From: Streptomyces cynarae | GTDB lineage: Bacteria; Actinomycetota; Actinomycetes; Streptomycetales; Streptomycetaceae | Assembly: GCF_025642135.1 (NCBI RefSeq) | Contig: NZ_CP106794.1 | Span: forward strand, 1-64,000 | Direction of reading: 5' to 3' | DNA length: 64,000 nucleotides | Shown: piece by piece, positions 9,323 through 18,149 of the stretch | Layout: the number at the start of each line of letters is the position of its first letter | How positions within the stretch are numbered: position 1 is the first letter of the stretch | Notes under the pieces: model-generated | What the model saw: only the letters and a program-made list of their open reading frames with translations | What the model was told of the DNA's origin: nothing | The model's database searches: none | Translations under genes and position numbers: made by a program

Positions 9323-10712
9323 GGGAGTGTAAATCTAACGGCGGATCCGACGATCATGGGAGCGACGTCAAGTGACTGACACCGCCGTGGAGTTGGAGAC
9401 CGTGGAGCCTGTCGAGAGTGCCCAGTCGGGGCAGCCTGCGTCCGTGTCCGACGAGCAACTGGTCGCGATGCTGGTGGAGCGGGCCCGGTCGGAGGGGCTG
9501 CAGCTGACCGGGCAGGGTGGGCTGCTGCAGCAGCTGACCAAGCGGGTCTTGGAATCTGCCCTGGAAGGCGAGATCACCGATCACCTCGGTTATGAGAAGC
9601 ATGATCCGGCAGGGAAGAACAACGGCAACAGCCGTAACGGCACCCGTGCCAAGACGGTGCTGACCGACGTCGGGCCGGTCGAGGTGAAGGTGCCGCGTGA
9701 TACCGCCGGCAGCTTCGAGCCGCAGATCGTCAAAAAGCGGCAGCGGCGCCTGACCGGCGTCGATGAGATGGTGCTCTCTTTGTCCGCGAAGGGCCTTACC
9801 CACGGGGAGATATCGGCTCACCTCGCCGAGGTGTACGGCGCCGAGGTGTCCAAGCAGACCGTCTCCACCATCACCGACAAAGTGATGGAGGGCATGGCCG
9901 AGTGGCAGAACCGGCCGCTCGACCGCGTCTATCCGGTCCTGTTCGTGGACGCCATCAACGTCAAGATCAGGGACGGGAAGGTCGCGAACCGTCCGGTCTA
10001 CGTCGTGATGGCGGTGACCGTGGACGGCACCCGCGACATCCTCGGCATCTGGGCCGGCGATGGCGGCGAGGGCGCCAAGTACTGGCTGCACGTGTTCACC
10101 GAGCTGAAGAACCGCGGCCTGGACGACGTGCTGATGCTGGTCTGCGACGGGCTCAAGGGCCTTCCCGAGGCCGTGGAGACCGTCTGGCCTCGCACGATTG
10201 TCCAGACGTGCGTGGTTCACCTGCTGCGGAACTCGTTCCGCTACGCCGCCCGTCAGGACTGGGACAAGGTCGCAGGGGCCCTCAAACCCATCTACACCGC
10301 ACCCAGCGAGGACGCGGCCACCGAGCGGTTCCTGGAGTTCCAGGAGTCCTGGGGCCGGAAGTATCCGGCGATCGTGAAGCTGTGGTCGGACGCCTGGGCT
10401 GAGTTCGTGCCCTTCCTCTCCTTCGACGTCGAGATCCGCAAGGTCATCTGCAGCACGAACGCGATCGAGAGCGTCAACGCCCGCATCCGCAGGTCCGTCC
10501 GCGCTCGCGGACACTTCCCCAACGAAGCCGCCGCTCTCAAGTGCATCTACATGGCGCTGATGAGCCTGGACCCGACGGGGAAGGGCCGCAAGCGGTGGAC
10601 CATGCGCTGGAAAGCACCCCTGAACGCGTTCCAGATCGCTTTCGAGGGCCGCCTGACTCCGAGCAACAACTGACCATCAACAACCAAGATCAGCCGTTAA
10701 ATTGACACACCC
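9323..10712 (+). mobile_element. IS256-family insertion sequence, complete
   Basis: The element is 1390 bp. Its terminal inverted repeats span 9323-9347 and 10688-10712 and match at 21 of 25 positions; each begins GGG and contains TAACGGC. It is flanked by a perfect 8-bp direct repeat, ACTGGACG, at 9315-9322 and 10713-10720. IS256 elements make 8-9 bp duplications, so this is a clean and probably recent insertion. One transposase gene fills it. Confidence 0.92.
9372..10673 (+). CDS. IS256-family transposase
   Basis: The protein has 433 residues from the GTG at 9372. IS256/MULE-type DDE features are visible: the N-terminal GLLQQLTKRVLESALEGEIT, GNSRNGTRAKTVLTDVGPVE, the first Asp in VLFVDAINVKIRDG, the second in LMLVCDGLKGLPEAV, the CxxH block in QTCVVHLLRNSFRY, and the catalytic Glu in CSTNAIESVNARIRR. 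Length and motif order are normal and the frame is uninterrupted. It is likely functional, since the element's ends and target duplication are also intact. Confidence 0.95.
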   Translation: MTDTAVELETVEPVESAQSGQPASVSDEQLVAMLVERARSEGLQLTGQGGLLQQLTKRVLESALEGEITDHLGYEKHDPAGKNNGNSRNGTRAKTVLTDVGPVEVKVPRDTAGSFEPQIVKKRQRRLTGVDEMVLSLSAKGLTHGEISAHLAEVYGAEVSKQTVSTITDKVMEGMAEWQNRPLDRVYPVLFVDAINVKIRDGKVANRPVYVVMAVTVDGTRDILGIWAGDGGEGAKYWLHVFTELKNRGLDDVLMLVCDGLKGLPEAVETVWPRTIVQTCVVHLLRNSFRYAARQDWDKVAGALKPIYTAPSEDAATERFLEFQESWGRKYPAIVKLWSDAWAEFVPFLSFDVEIRKVICSTNAIESVNARIRRSVRARGHFPNEAAALKCIYMALMSLDPTGKGRKRWTMRWKAPLNAFQIAFEGRLTPSNN

Positions 10713-10900
10713 ACTGGACGCGCTCCGGGAGCTAGGCATGGAGTGGGCGTAGGAGCCCGGGGTTTGCAGCTTTCCGCCGAGCCGTGGCTGGTGGCCCATA
10801 ACGAGTGAGGCCGATTGACGGTTATGGGAGTTGCAGATCAACAGACCAGGCGTGGTATGGGCGGGGGAATCGGAAGTTGGCGCCGTTAGGGGCGGGGGCG

Positions 10901-13900
10901 ATGCCCCTGGCAGGTGGGGTGTGGCGGGTGGCACCGCTGCAAGGTGAGATGACGCAGTCGTTTCTGAGCCGGGTGGCTGCACGCTATGGCGTAAGGCTCA
11001 GGGATCTGCTGGCGGCAATCGCTGAGGTAGGCGGGCTGTCGAACATCACCGGTCAGACGCGGTTGGACAGTGAGGTGTATCTGAACCGGCAGGCTCGGGA
11101 TCGGGTGTCCCAGCTGTGCCGAGTTCCGGAGCGTCATCTGCGGTGGGCGCTGCCTGCCTGGGCACAGGAGGAGCCTCGAAAGCGGTTCGCCGCAGGTCCA
11201 GCAGCGCAGTTTCATCACACTGCGGAGAAGGTTGTGCCCTGGGGGCCGGCGTGTCCTGAGTGCGCGGCGCGATCAGCCGGGCGCGCCGAGGGCGCGCGCT
11301 TGTACCTGGAGCCGCAGCAGCGGGTGTGCGCGTTGCACCGTCGGTGGCTGATGCAGGTGCCGGGCACGGCCGGCCGGGCGGTGAGGTTGCCGGCCGGGGG
11401 CGAGCAGTGGGTGCAGGCCCAGCGTCGTCATGCGAGGTTGCTGCGTCATTCCTCGGTGGCTGTGGAGGCGTTCGAGGTGGCTGCAGCGGTGACTGCCTCG
11501 TGGTGGTGGCAGGCGTGGCCGTTGGAACATGTGTGGCCCTCTCGGCTACGGAGCCTTGGCAGTGGACGGATCGATCCGGAGGTGTGGTGGGTCCTGGCGC
11601 GGGAGCTGGTGACGTACCCGGAGACGGTCGCGCTCGCCACGCTGCTGGCCGATGACGGGTTCCGGCAGCGGCTGATCGCCGACGCCCGGGGACATGCTCC
11701 GTACCGGCTGGCTGATCTGCCGGTGCTCCTCTCGGCGGTTGCGCGCTGCGTGGGGCGCCCCTGGTACAGGGAGCAGCTGGCGAGCGAGGTGTCGGGGCCT
11801 TTGTTCGCGTGGGCGTATCAGTGCGTGCGGCCGCCGCGTCGCATCGGGCACGGAGAGCAGGCGATGTGGGCGGTCGCTCCGGCGCACCGTTTGCGCCCGC
11901 TGGTTGACGAGCTCGCCGCGCGGATGTCCGTCAGGGCCGACGGGCAGAAGGCGGAGGGCAAAAGACGGCGGGGACTTAACCGCCAGTCGGATGAGTCCTT
12001 CACGGTCGGCCTGGCGCATGCGGGCCAGTACGTGCGCGAACACGGGAACCTTGCTGTTCAGAAGGACACCATGGTGGGGTCCTTCCGTTTTGGGGAATGG
12101 CTGCACAATGTGCAGACCAGGGCCTGGGCTCTGTCGCCGGATCGTGTCCGGGCGCTGATGGCCTTGGACCCTTGGTGGAACGTCCCCCGGTCGGTGCAGT
12201 GGCAGCGCTCGTACTACCGGGCACGCGATCACGCCGCCGTGGACGGTCCGCCGGATGCGGCCGCAGGGTTTGCCGGGACCGCCGTGCTGAACGGTGAGTG
12301 GCTGTATCTGCAGTGCACCCACTACGACGCTCTCCACCCCGAGCAGCAGCGTCTGCTGGCGGACATCGGCATCACAGCCGAAGCAGCCCGTACCGCCCGG
12401 CCGCGGCGGGCCAGCATGCGGGCGCGTTTCGAGACAGGATTGGAGCATGCCCGGGCCTACGCCGCCGAGCATGGCCACCTGGCGGTCTCCGGCAAGGGGG
12501 CGGTGCACGAGGGGTATCCGCTGGGGTGCTGGCTGGTGGCCCAGCGCAGTAAGGCGCACCGGGCTGCAAGGCCCACCGAGCGCTCCCGAGCGCTTGCTGC
12601 CGTGGACCCGTGGTGGAACCCGCCCTGGCCGCTGTCATGGCAGAGATCCTTCGCGCAGGTCCGTCGGCTGGTGCAGGACGGACACGCACTGGATGCGCAG
12701 CGTGGCTTTCCGGGCCTCGAAGCGGAGCTCGCACTGTGGTTGTCGCACCAGTGCGCCGTGTACGGGAGTCTGCAGCGTGATCAGCAGTGCCTGCTGACCG
12801 GTATCGGCATCACGGCTGAAGAAGCCGGCAAAGTCCCCATGACGGCAGAGGAGGCCAAGGCCGCCAGCCAGGCCGCAGCACGGCTGGGTGGCTCGGCCGG
12901 CCTGGCCAGCGCCCGGTCCTTCGCCGCGGCACGCGGGCACCTGGCGGTGCCCTTCGACTATGTGCATGAGGATTATCCGCTGGGCCGCTGGCTGGTAGCA
13001 CAGCGCAGCAAGGAACGCCGCCACCTGCGGGCGACGGGAACCGCGTGGCCGCCCGGGCTGCACCTGACGGAGCTGGACCCCTGGTGGAATCCGCCCTGGC
13101 CCTTCCCGTGGCAGCGCCACTACCAGCTGGCCCGCACGCTATGGCAGGAGGGCAGGCTGCTCCTGCCCGGCCAGCACGCCCCGCCCGGCGACCGGGACGA
13201 GGATGAAGATCCGCTGATGGTGTGGTTGCGCCGGCAGTGCGCCCGGCACAATGTCCTGCACCCCGAACAGCAGAACCTCCTCGCCGGCATTGGGATCACC
13301 GCCGCCACCGCCCGCACCGTCACCGCGTCCCTCACCACTCCCACCCCAGGGGAGATCGGGCTGGCCCATGCCCTCAGCTACGCGGCCGAACACGGGAACC
13401 TGGCCGTGACCGACCGCACCCGCCACAACGGCCACCCCCTAGGAAGCTGGCTCCTGCGCCAGCGCCAACGCGCCGCCGACGGGCGCATCGAGCCCTCCCG
13501 GATCACCGCGCTCAACGCCCTTGACCCCCACTGGAACCCGCCCTGGCCCCTCGCCTGGCAACGCGCCTACCACCGGGCCCGCACCGCCACCGACAGCAGC
13601 ACCCTGACCAGCACCGAACGCCGCTGGATCAGGACACAAGCACAGCTATGGGACAGCCTCCACCCCGCCCAGCAGCAACTCCTCGCCCACCTCAGCACCA
13701 CCGGGCCTGCCGCCATACCCACGCAGGCCCGCACAACTGCGCGCCGCTACCCGACGGGTGGGGGCCTGCCCCACGCCCGCGCCTACGCCACCCTGAACGG
13801 GCACCTCGCGGTATCCATCCACACCCACCAGGACGGTTTTCCCCTGGGACGCTGGCTCGTGCAGCAGCGCCGCAAAGCCCGCTCAGGCCAGCTGTCCGCC

Positions 13901-14122
13901 CACACCCTGCAAGAACTGATCATCCTCGACCCATGGTGGAACCCACCCTGGCCCTTCACCTGGCAACGGAACTACCAGCTGGCCCGTGCCGCCCACGCCA
14001 CAGGCCAGCCTGGCCCGGAGGGCTTGCGGCGCTGGGCGGACCGGCAGATCACCCAGTGGGACCGGCTCCACCCGCATCAGCAGGCGCTGCTGACCACCGC
14101 CCGCATCACTACTGCTCCGTGA
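10901..14122 (+). CDS. TniQ-like zinc-finger protein fused to five HA repeat units
   Basis: The protein has 1073 residues from the ATG at 10901; the frame is open from 10805, so the start is uncertain. Residues 1-260 look like TniQ, the target-selection adaptor of Tn7/Tn5053-type elements: PLQGEMTQSFLSRVAARYGV, a zinc-binding pattern in WGPACPECAARS and QQRVCALHRRWL, and a downstream helical region. From about residue 363 to the end are five large units starting near 363, 510, 665, 818 and 955. Each contains HARAYAAEHGHLAV-like, G.PLG.WL..QR, LDPWWNPPWP..WQR and LHPEQQ.LL..IGIT blocks, the signature of helicase-associated (HA) domains. There is no helicase core. HA domains are presumed DNA binding, so I infer a TniQ whose target site is read by tandem HA domains. 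It is intact. Confidence 0.8.
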   Translation: MPLAGGVWRVAPLQGEMTQSFLSRVAARYGVRLRDLLAAIAEVGGLSNITGQTRLDSEVYLNRQARDRVSQLCRVPERHLRWALPAWAQEEPRKRFAAGPAAQFHHTAEKVVPWGPACPECAARSAGRAEGARLYLEPQQRVCALHRRWLMQVPGTAGRAVRLPAGGEQWVQAQRRHARLLRHSSVAVEAFEVAAAVTASWWWQAWPLEHVWPSRLRSLGSGRIDPEVWWVLARELVTYPETVALATLLADDGFRQRLIADARGHAPYRLADLPVLLSAVARCVGRPWYREQLASEVSGPLFAWAYQCVRPPRRIGHGEQAMWAVAPAHRLRPLVDELAARMSVRADGQKAEGKRRRGLNRQSDESFTVGLAHAGQYVREHGNLAVQKDTMVGSFRFGEWLHNVQTRAWALSPDRVRALMALDPWWNVPRSVQWQRSYYRARDHAAVDGPPDAAAGFAGTAVLNGEWLYLQCTHYDALHPEQQRLLADIGITAEAARTARPRRASMRARFETGLEHARAYAAEHGHLAVSGKGAVHEGYPLGCWLVAQRSKAHRAARPTERSRALAAVDPWWNPPWPLSWQRSFAQVRRLVQDGHALDAQRGFPGLEAELALWLSHQCAVYGSLQRDQQCLLTGIGITAEEAGKVPMTAEEAKAASQAAARLGGSAGLASARSFAAARGHLAVPFDYVHEDYPLGRWLVAQRSKERRHLRATGTAWPPGLHLTELDPWWNPPWPFPWQRHYQLARTLWQEGRLLLPGQHAPPGDRDEDEDPLMVWLRRQCARHNVLHPEQQNLLAGIGITAATARTVTASLTTPTPGEIGLAHALSYAAEHGNLAVTDRTRHNGHPLGSWLLRQRQRAADGRIEPSRITALNALDPHWNPPWPLAWQRAYHRARTATDSSTLTSTERRWIRTQAQLWDSLHPAQQQLLAHLSTTGPAAIPTQARTTARRYPTGGGLPHARAYATLNGHLAVSIHTHQDGFPLGRWLVQQRRKARSGQLSAHTLQELIILDPWWNPPWPFTWQRNYQLARAAHATGQPGPEGLRRWADRQITQWDRLHPHQQALLTTARITTAP

Positions 14123-14233
14123 CACTGACAGGGAGAGCACTCGACGCGTGTGAAGGTCCGGGGGCCGGTCGTCGGCGTAGCGGCGCTCGCCTCTGGGCAG
14201 GGACCCCGCTCCCGGGGGGCACAGTTTGGCTGT

Positions 14234-14971
14234 TCAACTGGCCTTCACCACTGCAGCGCTGTCCACCCATCTCGCCAAGATGCTGAAGGCGGCAAGCTGC
14301 TCCAGAGCCTCGTTCTCTTCCAGTTCCTCATCCTCTTCGTGGGCGATGGGGTTGCGGATGGCCGCGTAGACGCCCCGCGCAAAGTTTCCGGCACCGTCGT
14401 GGCGATTTTTGAACGTATCGCCTCCGTCGTTTTCGCACAGGCGCAGGCGCGGGTGCCCTGGAGTGGGTGGGTTGGTGGAGAAAGCGTCGGAGAGGAGCTT
14501 GGCCTCGGAAGCGTCCCGCCGTTCGAGCTTCGCCTGGGCTTGGGCATTAACCGCCCTGGCAGCAGCGCCGACCGCTTCACGGAAGTGGCCGCTGCTCCAC
14601 AAGCCTTGCACGCTGCCCCAGACCCATGAGTGCAGTGTGGATGCGTCAAGCTGGGGTGCGCCGCTGCCGAGGTTCTCCTGTAGCTCCTGCTCAGCTTCCA
14701 GGAGGGCGATCGCGCGGTGCGCTGCCTCGCGATGGCGCCACATCGGTTGCCTCTTGGCCTCTTCCCACTCTGCGGATCGCCAGTCAGGGAGCACACGGTC
14801 CAAGATCTGCTCCACGATCTGGGCCGCAGCTTGTACTTCAGCCTTTGAGCGATCGAACTTGTAGCCCCAGAAACCAATGGTGTTTGGGGCGTCTGGCACG
14901 TACGTCACCTTGGCGGTAACGAGGAAGGCCCTCAGCTTTTCGATCGCCCATTCTTTGTTCATCTGTGTCAT
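14234..14971 (-). CDS. HEPN-type TIGR02391 family protein
   Basis: The protein has 245 residues from the ATG at 14971 (an in-frame ATG at 14989 is also possible). The C-terminal third carries the TIGR02391 pattern: LRLCENDGGDTFKN, then a Gly/Ala-rich helix, then YAAIRNPIAHEEDEELEENE and ALEQLAAFSILARWVDSAAV. RNPIAH fits the R-x4-H motif of HEPN RNases. Many HEPN proteins act in phage defence or toxin systems; that function is inferred here only from the motif. The gene is convergent with TniQ-HA (stops 111 bases apart) and divergent from the TnsA-like gene, a typical passenger position in a transposon. Confidence 0.65.
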   Translation of the reverse strand: MTQMNKEWAIEKLRAFLVTAKVTYVPDAPNTIGFWGYKFDRSKAEVQAAAQIVEQILDRVLPDWRSAEWEEAKRQPMWRHREAAHRAIALLEAEQELQENLGSGAPQLDASTLHSWVWGSVQGLWSSGHFREAVGAAARAVNAQAQAKLERRDASEAKLLSDAFSTNPPTPGHPRLRLCENDGGDTFKNRHDGAGNFARGVYAAIRNPIAHEEDEELEENEALEQLAAFSILARWVDSAAVVKAS

Positions 14972-15147
14972 GGCCCGATGCTGCCGCATGCCACCGACAT
15001 CGCCTCACCTGCACCGAGACTCGGCCTGCGTCAAGGGAGGTGCACCGGTGTCCTGGCGGGATGGACGCGCCGGCATGGCGGAGCGCCGTTCACCCATTCG
15101 GGTGACGGATTCGGATCACGGCGTTCAACAGCCTTGCACGCGCTTGG

Positions 15148-15987
15148 GTGTTGGGGATGGAGGGGCACGGGCACAGCAAGCTGGTGCGGCAGGCTGCCGC
15201 AGGGGGCAGCAGTGCGGGAGTCGAGGCCGCCTTCGCCACTGTTGCCGGGCATGTGACGCAGTTGCCGTGGGACCAGGCGGCGGTGTCGGTGCAGTTCGAG
15301 GACCTGGCGCCGGTATCCGCGTTTCCGGTCGTGCCGGGCCGCCGGTGGGGGCCGGGCTGGTGGTGGTCGGCGACCACCGGACGGCATGTGGTGCACGGTT
15401 CGGCAGCGATGCGCACCCAGTTGATGGTCCTGGACCGGGACCGGGAAGTGACCGGCCTGTCCGCCCGCCCGGTACGGCTGCTGTGGCGTGATCCCGACGG
15501 GCGGGTGCGGTCGTGGGTGCCTCAGCTGTTCGCCCGGTACGCCGACGGCACTGGCCTGTTCGCCGACTGTCCCTCCAGCCCGGCCGCCGGCGGGGACAGG
15601 GCGCAGCGGGCGCGGATGGTCCTGGAGGCGGCATGCGCGCGCGTGGGCTGGTCGTACCAGCGCCTCGAGCCACCTCCACCGGTGGTGGCGGCGAACCTGC
15701 GGTGGCTGGCCGGCTACCGCCAGCCCCGTTATCAGGGCCCGCCCCAGCTGAGGGCCGCGCTGGCTGACGCGTTCGCCGTGCCCCGGCCATTGGCCGACGG
15801 GGCGGCATCGGTGGGTGATCCACTGCAGGTACTGCCAGCCCTCTATCACGCGCTGTGGTCCGGGTGCCTTGCGACGCGGCTCGATGAGCCGCTGCATGAG
15901 CGGGCGCTGATTTGCGCTGAGGCAGAACGTGGTGAAGGCGTCGAAAGGCGGCTTAGCAGCGTCGGCGGCGATCCGGAGAGAGGTTGA
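15148..15987 (+). CDS. TnsA-like protein with apparently lost catalytic residues
   Basis: The protein has 279 residues from the GTG at 15148 (alternative ATG at 15157). The arrangement GRHVVHGSAAMRTQLMVLDR, VTGLSARPVRLLWRDPDGRV and SWVPQLFARYADGTGLFADC follows the TnsA endonuclease N-terminal domain. In active members these positions read ES.LER, then a PD followed by a second acidic/Lys motif after the strand. Here the Glu is replaced in GSAAM, PD is PQ, and the last strand ends FADCPS. I infer a catalytically dead TnsA, so 5' strand cleavage may be absent. The C-terminal half (residues 150-279) is helical and would be the TnsB/TnsC contact region. The stop overlaps the next start by four bases (TTGA). 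Confidence 0.6.
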   Translation: MLGMEGHGHSKLVRQAAAGGSSAGVEAAFATVAGHVTQLPWDQAAVSVQFEDLAPVSAFPVVPGRRWGPGWWWSATTGRHVVHGSAAMRTQLMVLDRDREVTGLSARPVRLLWRDPDGRVRSWVPQLFARYADGTGLFADCPSSPAAGGDRAQRARMVLEAACARVGWSYQRLEPPPPVVAANLRWLAGYRQPRYQGPPQLRAALADAFAVPRPLADGAASVGDPLQVLPALYHALWSGCLATRLDEPLHERALICAEAERGEGVERRLSSVGGDPERG

Positions 15988-18149
15988 GCCCAGTGGGCGG
16001 TACACACGGTAAGAGCCGGCGGCCGGTGGTGGAGGTCGGCGCGCACGTCGTCTACCGGGGGCAGACCTGGCAGGTCGCTGCGTTGCAGGGCCAGCGGGTC
16101 TACCTGTTGCAGGAGGACGGCACTGAAGAAGCCTTGCTGTTGGGGCGGTTGTTCGCCGATCCCGGCTTCGAAGTGGTGGGCGCGCAGGCGCCGGCCACGG
16201 TGCCGCAGTGGGGGCTGTTTGAGACCGTTCCGCTGGCGGCCCAGCAGCGGGCGCTTGCGTGGCTGCCCCACATCCGGGAGGTTGAGACCGGGTGGCCGCA
16301 CCCTGAGGGCAGCCGCGAGGGGCAGGCGATGCGGCCGGAGTACGACCCGGAGCGGTGGACCCTGGCGCAGCGGGATGCGGCCAAGGCGAAGGAGCTGACC
16401 GCGCTCGGCTTCACCCGGGTGACCCGCACGACGGTCGAGCGGATGCGGCACGCCTACCGCAAGCAGGGCTTGTGGGGGCTGGTCGACAAGCGCACGGTGC
16501 CGACACGCGGCCGTCATCCGACGGGGTATGCCGACGAGCGGGTCGTGGCCGCGGTGCTGGAGGCGCTGCGGCGTCAGCGGGGCCGGTCGAAGGGGACGGT
16601 GAAGGGACTGCAGGTGCTGGTCGGGCAGATCCTGGAGGACACGCACGGGCGCGGGGTGGTGGAGATGCCGTCGCGGTCGTCGTTCTACCGGCTGGTGAAC
16701 GCTCTCGCCGACCCGGCCGAGCGTCCGGGACGTCCCGCACGCACCGCCACCGCACCCGCCCGCGCCTCGTCGGCGCCGGTGGTGCTGCGGCCCGGGGAAC
16801 AGGTGCAGATCGACACCACCCGCCTGGACATCATGGCCGTCCTGGAGGACGGCAGCCTGGGGCGGCCGGAGCTGACCGTCGCCGTCGACGTCGCCACCCG
16901 CTCCGTCCTGGCCGCCGTCCTGCGCCCGCACAGCACCAAAGCCGTCGACGCCGCCCTGCTGCTGGCGGAAATGGCCGTCCCCCATCCCGCCCGTCCCACC
17001 TGGCCCAAGTCACTGCATCTGTCGCGGGCCGAGGTGCCCTACGAACGGATGCTGTCGCTGGACGAACGGCTGGAGGGCGCGGCCGCCCGCCCGGTGGTCG
17101 TGCCCGAGACGATCGTCGTCGACCGCGGCAAGATCTACCTCTCGCAGGGCTTCGTCGCCGCCTGCGAGACGCTCGGGGTGAGCGTGCAGCCCGCCCCTCC
17201 GAGGCGACCGCAGGCCAAGGCTGTGGTGGAGCGGACCTTCGGCGCGATCAACGACCTGTTCTGCCAGCACGTCGCCGGCCACACCGGCTCCAACCCCCAG
17301 CGCCGCGGCTTGGCGACGGCGGCCGAGGCGCGGTGGACGATCCCGCAGCTGCAGGACTTCCTCGACGAATGGATCACCTGCGGCTGGCAGAACCGGCCCC
17401 ACGACGGACTTCGCCACCCCGTCCTTCCCAAAACCGCCCTCACACCGAACCAGATGTGGGCCGCTCTGATCACCATCAGCGGCTACGTGCCCGTCCCGCT
17501 GACCGGGGCCGACTACCTCGAGCTGCTGCCGGTGCGATGGCAGCCCATCACCGAACGCGGCATCCGCCTCGACTACCGCACCTACAACCACGAAGTCCTC
17601 GACCCCCACCGCGGCCAGCGATCCGGTGTCGCCAGCAAAGACAGCAAGTGGGAGGTCCACCACAACCCCCACGACGCCCGCCAGATCTGGGTCCGCCTCA
17701 CCGACGGAAAGCTCCACGAAATCCCGTGGATCCACCGCGACCACGTCCACCAGCCCTTCAACGACGCCCTCTGGCGCCATATCCAGACCGAGGTCGAACA
17801 ACGCGGGGACCGCGAGACGCACGAAGCCGACCTCGCCGACGCCCTCGACCAGCTCCTGCGCCGCACCCGCCACCCCGCCGGGACCGAGCACAACACCCGC
17901 CGCCGCAGAACCCCCCGCTCCGCAAGTACGGCAGCACAGCTGCCCGATCTGCCGGGCCAGCGGCGCCTCCTCGACACGGAGACCGCACCGGCCCCGGCAC
18001 CGGACTGGAGCGAGAGCCTGGACGACCTCATCACCGTTGATGCGGCGGCCGACACGGACACGAGCGACCCGCAGGGGGCGGGCGTGCTGGCTGCCGAGGC
18101 AGGCGGATACGGGCTGTGGGACGCCGAAGCGGAGGCCGAGCAATGGTGA
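15984..18149 (+). CDS. tniA: TniA/TnsB-like DDE transposase
   Basis: The protein has 721 residues with a TTG start at 15984 that overlaps the TnsA-like stop (a GTG at 15993 is the alternative). It has an N-terminal beta-rich domain, then HTH DNA-binding domains around 125-240 (LTALGFTRVTRTTVERMRHA and later SRSSFYRLVNAL). The rve core carries likely catalytic residues in QVQIDTTRLDIMAV (D), TIVVDRGKIYLSQG (D) and QAKAVVERTFGAIN (E). A Mu-type C-terminal barrel and a long Pro/Asp/Ala-rich tail follow, the tail probably binding TniB. It is uninterrupted and longer than the TniA at 5.9-7.6 kb, so the two modules are not recent duplicates. Confidence 0.9.
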   Translation: MSPVGGTHGKSRRPVVEVGAHVVYRGQTWQVAALQGQRVYLLQEDGTEEALLLGRLFADPGFEVVGAQAPATVPQWGLFETVPLAAQQRALAWLPHIREVETGWPHPEGSREGQAMRPEYDPERWTLAQRDAAKAKELTALGFTRVTRTTVERMRHAYRKQGLWGLVDKRTVPTRGRHPTGYADERVVAAVLEALRRQRGRSKGTVKGLQVLVGQILEDTHGRGVVEMPSRSSFYRLVNALADPAERPGRPARTATAPARASSAPVVLRPGEQVQIDTTRLDIMAVLEDGSLGRPELTVAVDVATRSVLAAVLRPHSTKAVDAALLLAEMAVPHPARPTWPKSLHLSRAEVPYERMLSLDERLEGAAARPVVVPETIVVDRGKIYLSQGFVAACETLGVSVQPAPPRRPQAKAVVERTFGAINDLFCQHVAGHTGSNPQRRGLATAAEARWTIPQLQDFLDEWITCGWQNRPHDGLRHPVLPKTALTPNQMWAALITISGYVPVPLTGADYLELLPVRWQPITERGIRLDYRTYNHEVLDPHRGQRSGVASKDSKWEVHHNPHDARQIWVRLTDGKLHEIPWIHRDHVHQPFNDALWRHIQTEVEQRGDRETHEADLADALDQLLRRTRHPAGTEHNTRRRRTPRSASTAAQLPDLPGQRRLLDTETAPAPAPDWSESLDDLITVDAAADTDTSDPQGAGVLAAEAGGYGLWDAEAEAEQW

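Larger units (their letters stand above)
9256..10752 (+). pseudogene. HA-domain tail fragment split by an IS256 element
   Basis: Bases 9256-9322 encode QLGVWASNTRARRGNLAQEQ and the start of LD. Bases 10721-10752 encode ALRELGMEWA and a stop. Removing the IS and one copy of the 8-bp duplication joins them in frame as a typical HA-domain C-terminus (compare LGAWIGNQRSRAATLSPERV...IGMRWA in the helicase at 3.3 kb). Nothing helicase-like precedes 9256, so only the last 33 or so codons remain. Confidence 0.7.

Noticed and set aside
10795..10828. Inverted repeat CCCATAAC...GTTATGGG upstream of TniQ-HA as a transposon end
   Set aside because: Only 8 bp per arm, palindromic rather than a terminal repeat, and no partner found near 20.2 kb; it could equally be an operator.
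12430..14122. Tandem repeats in the TniQ-HA gene as a CRISPR or minisatellite
   Set aside because: Repeats are about 400-460 bp, diverged and in frame, encoding a protein repeat; there are no short spaced repeats.
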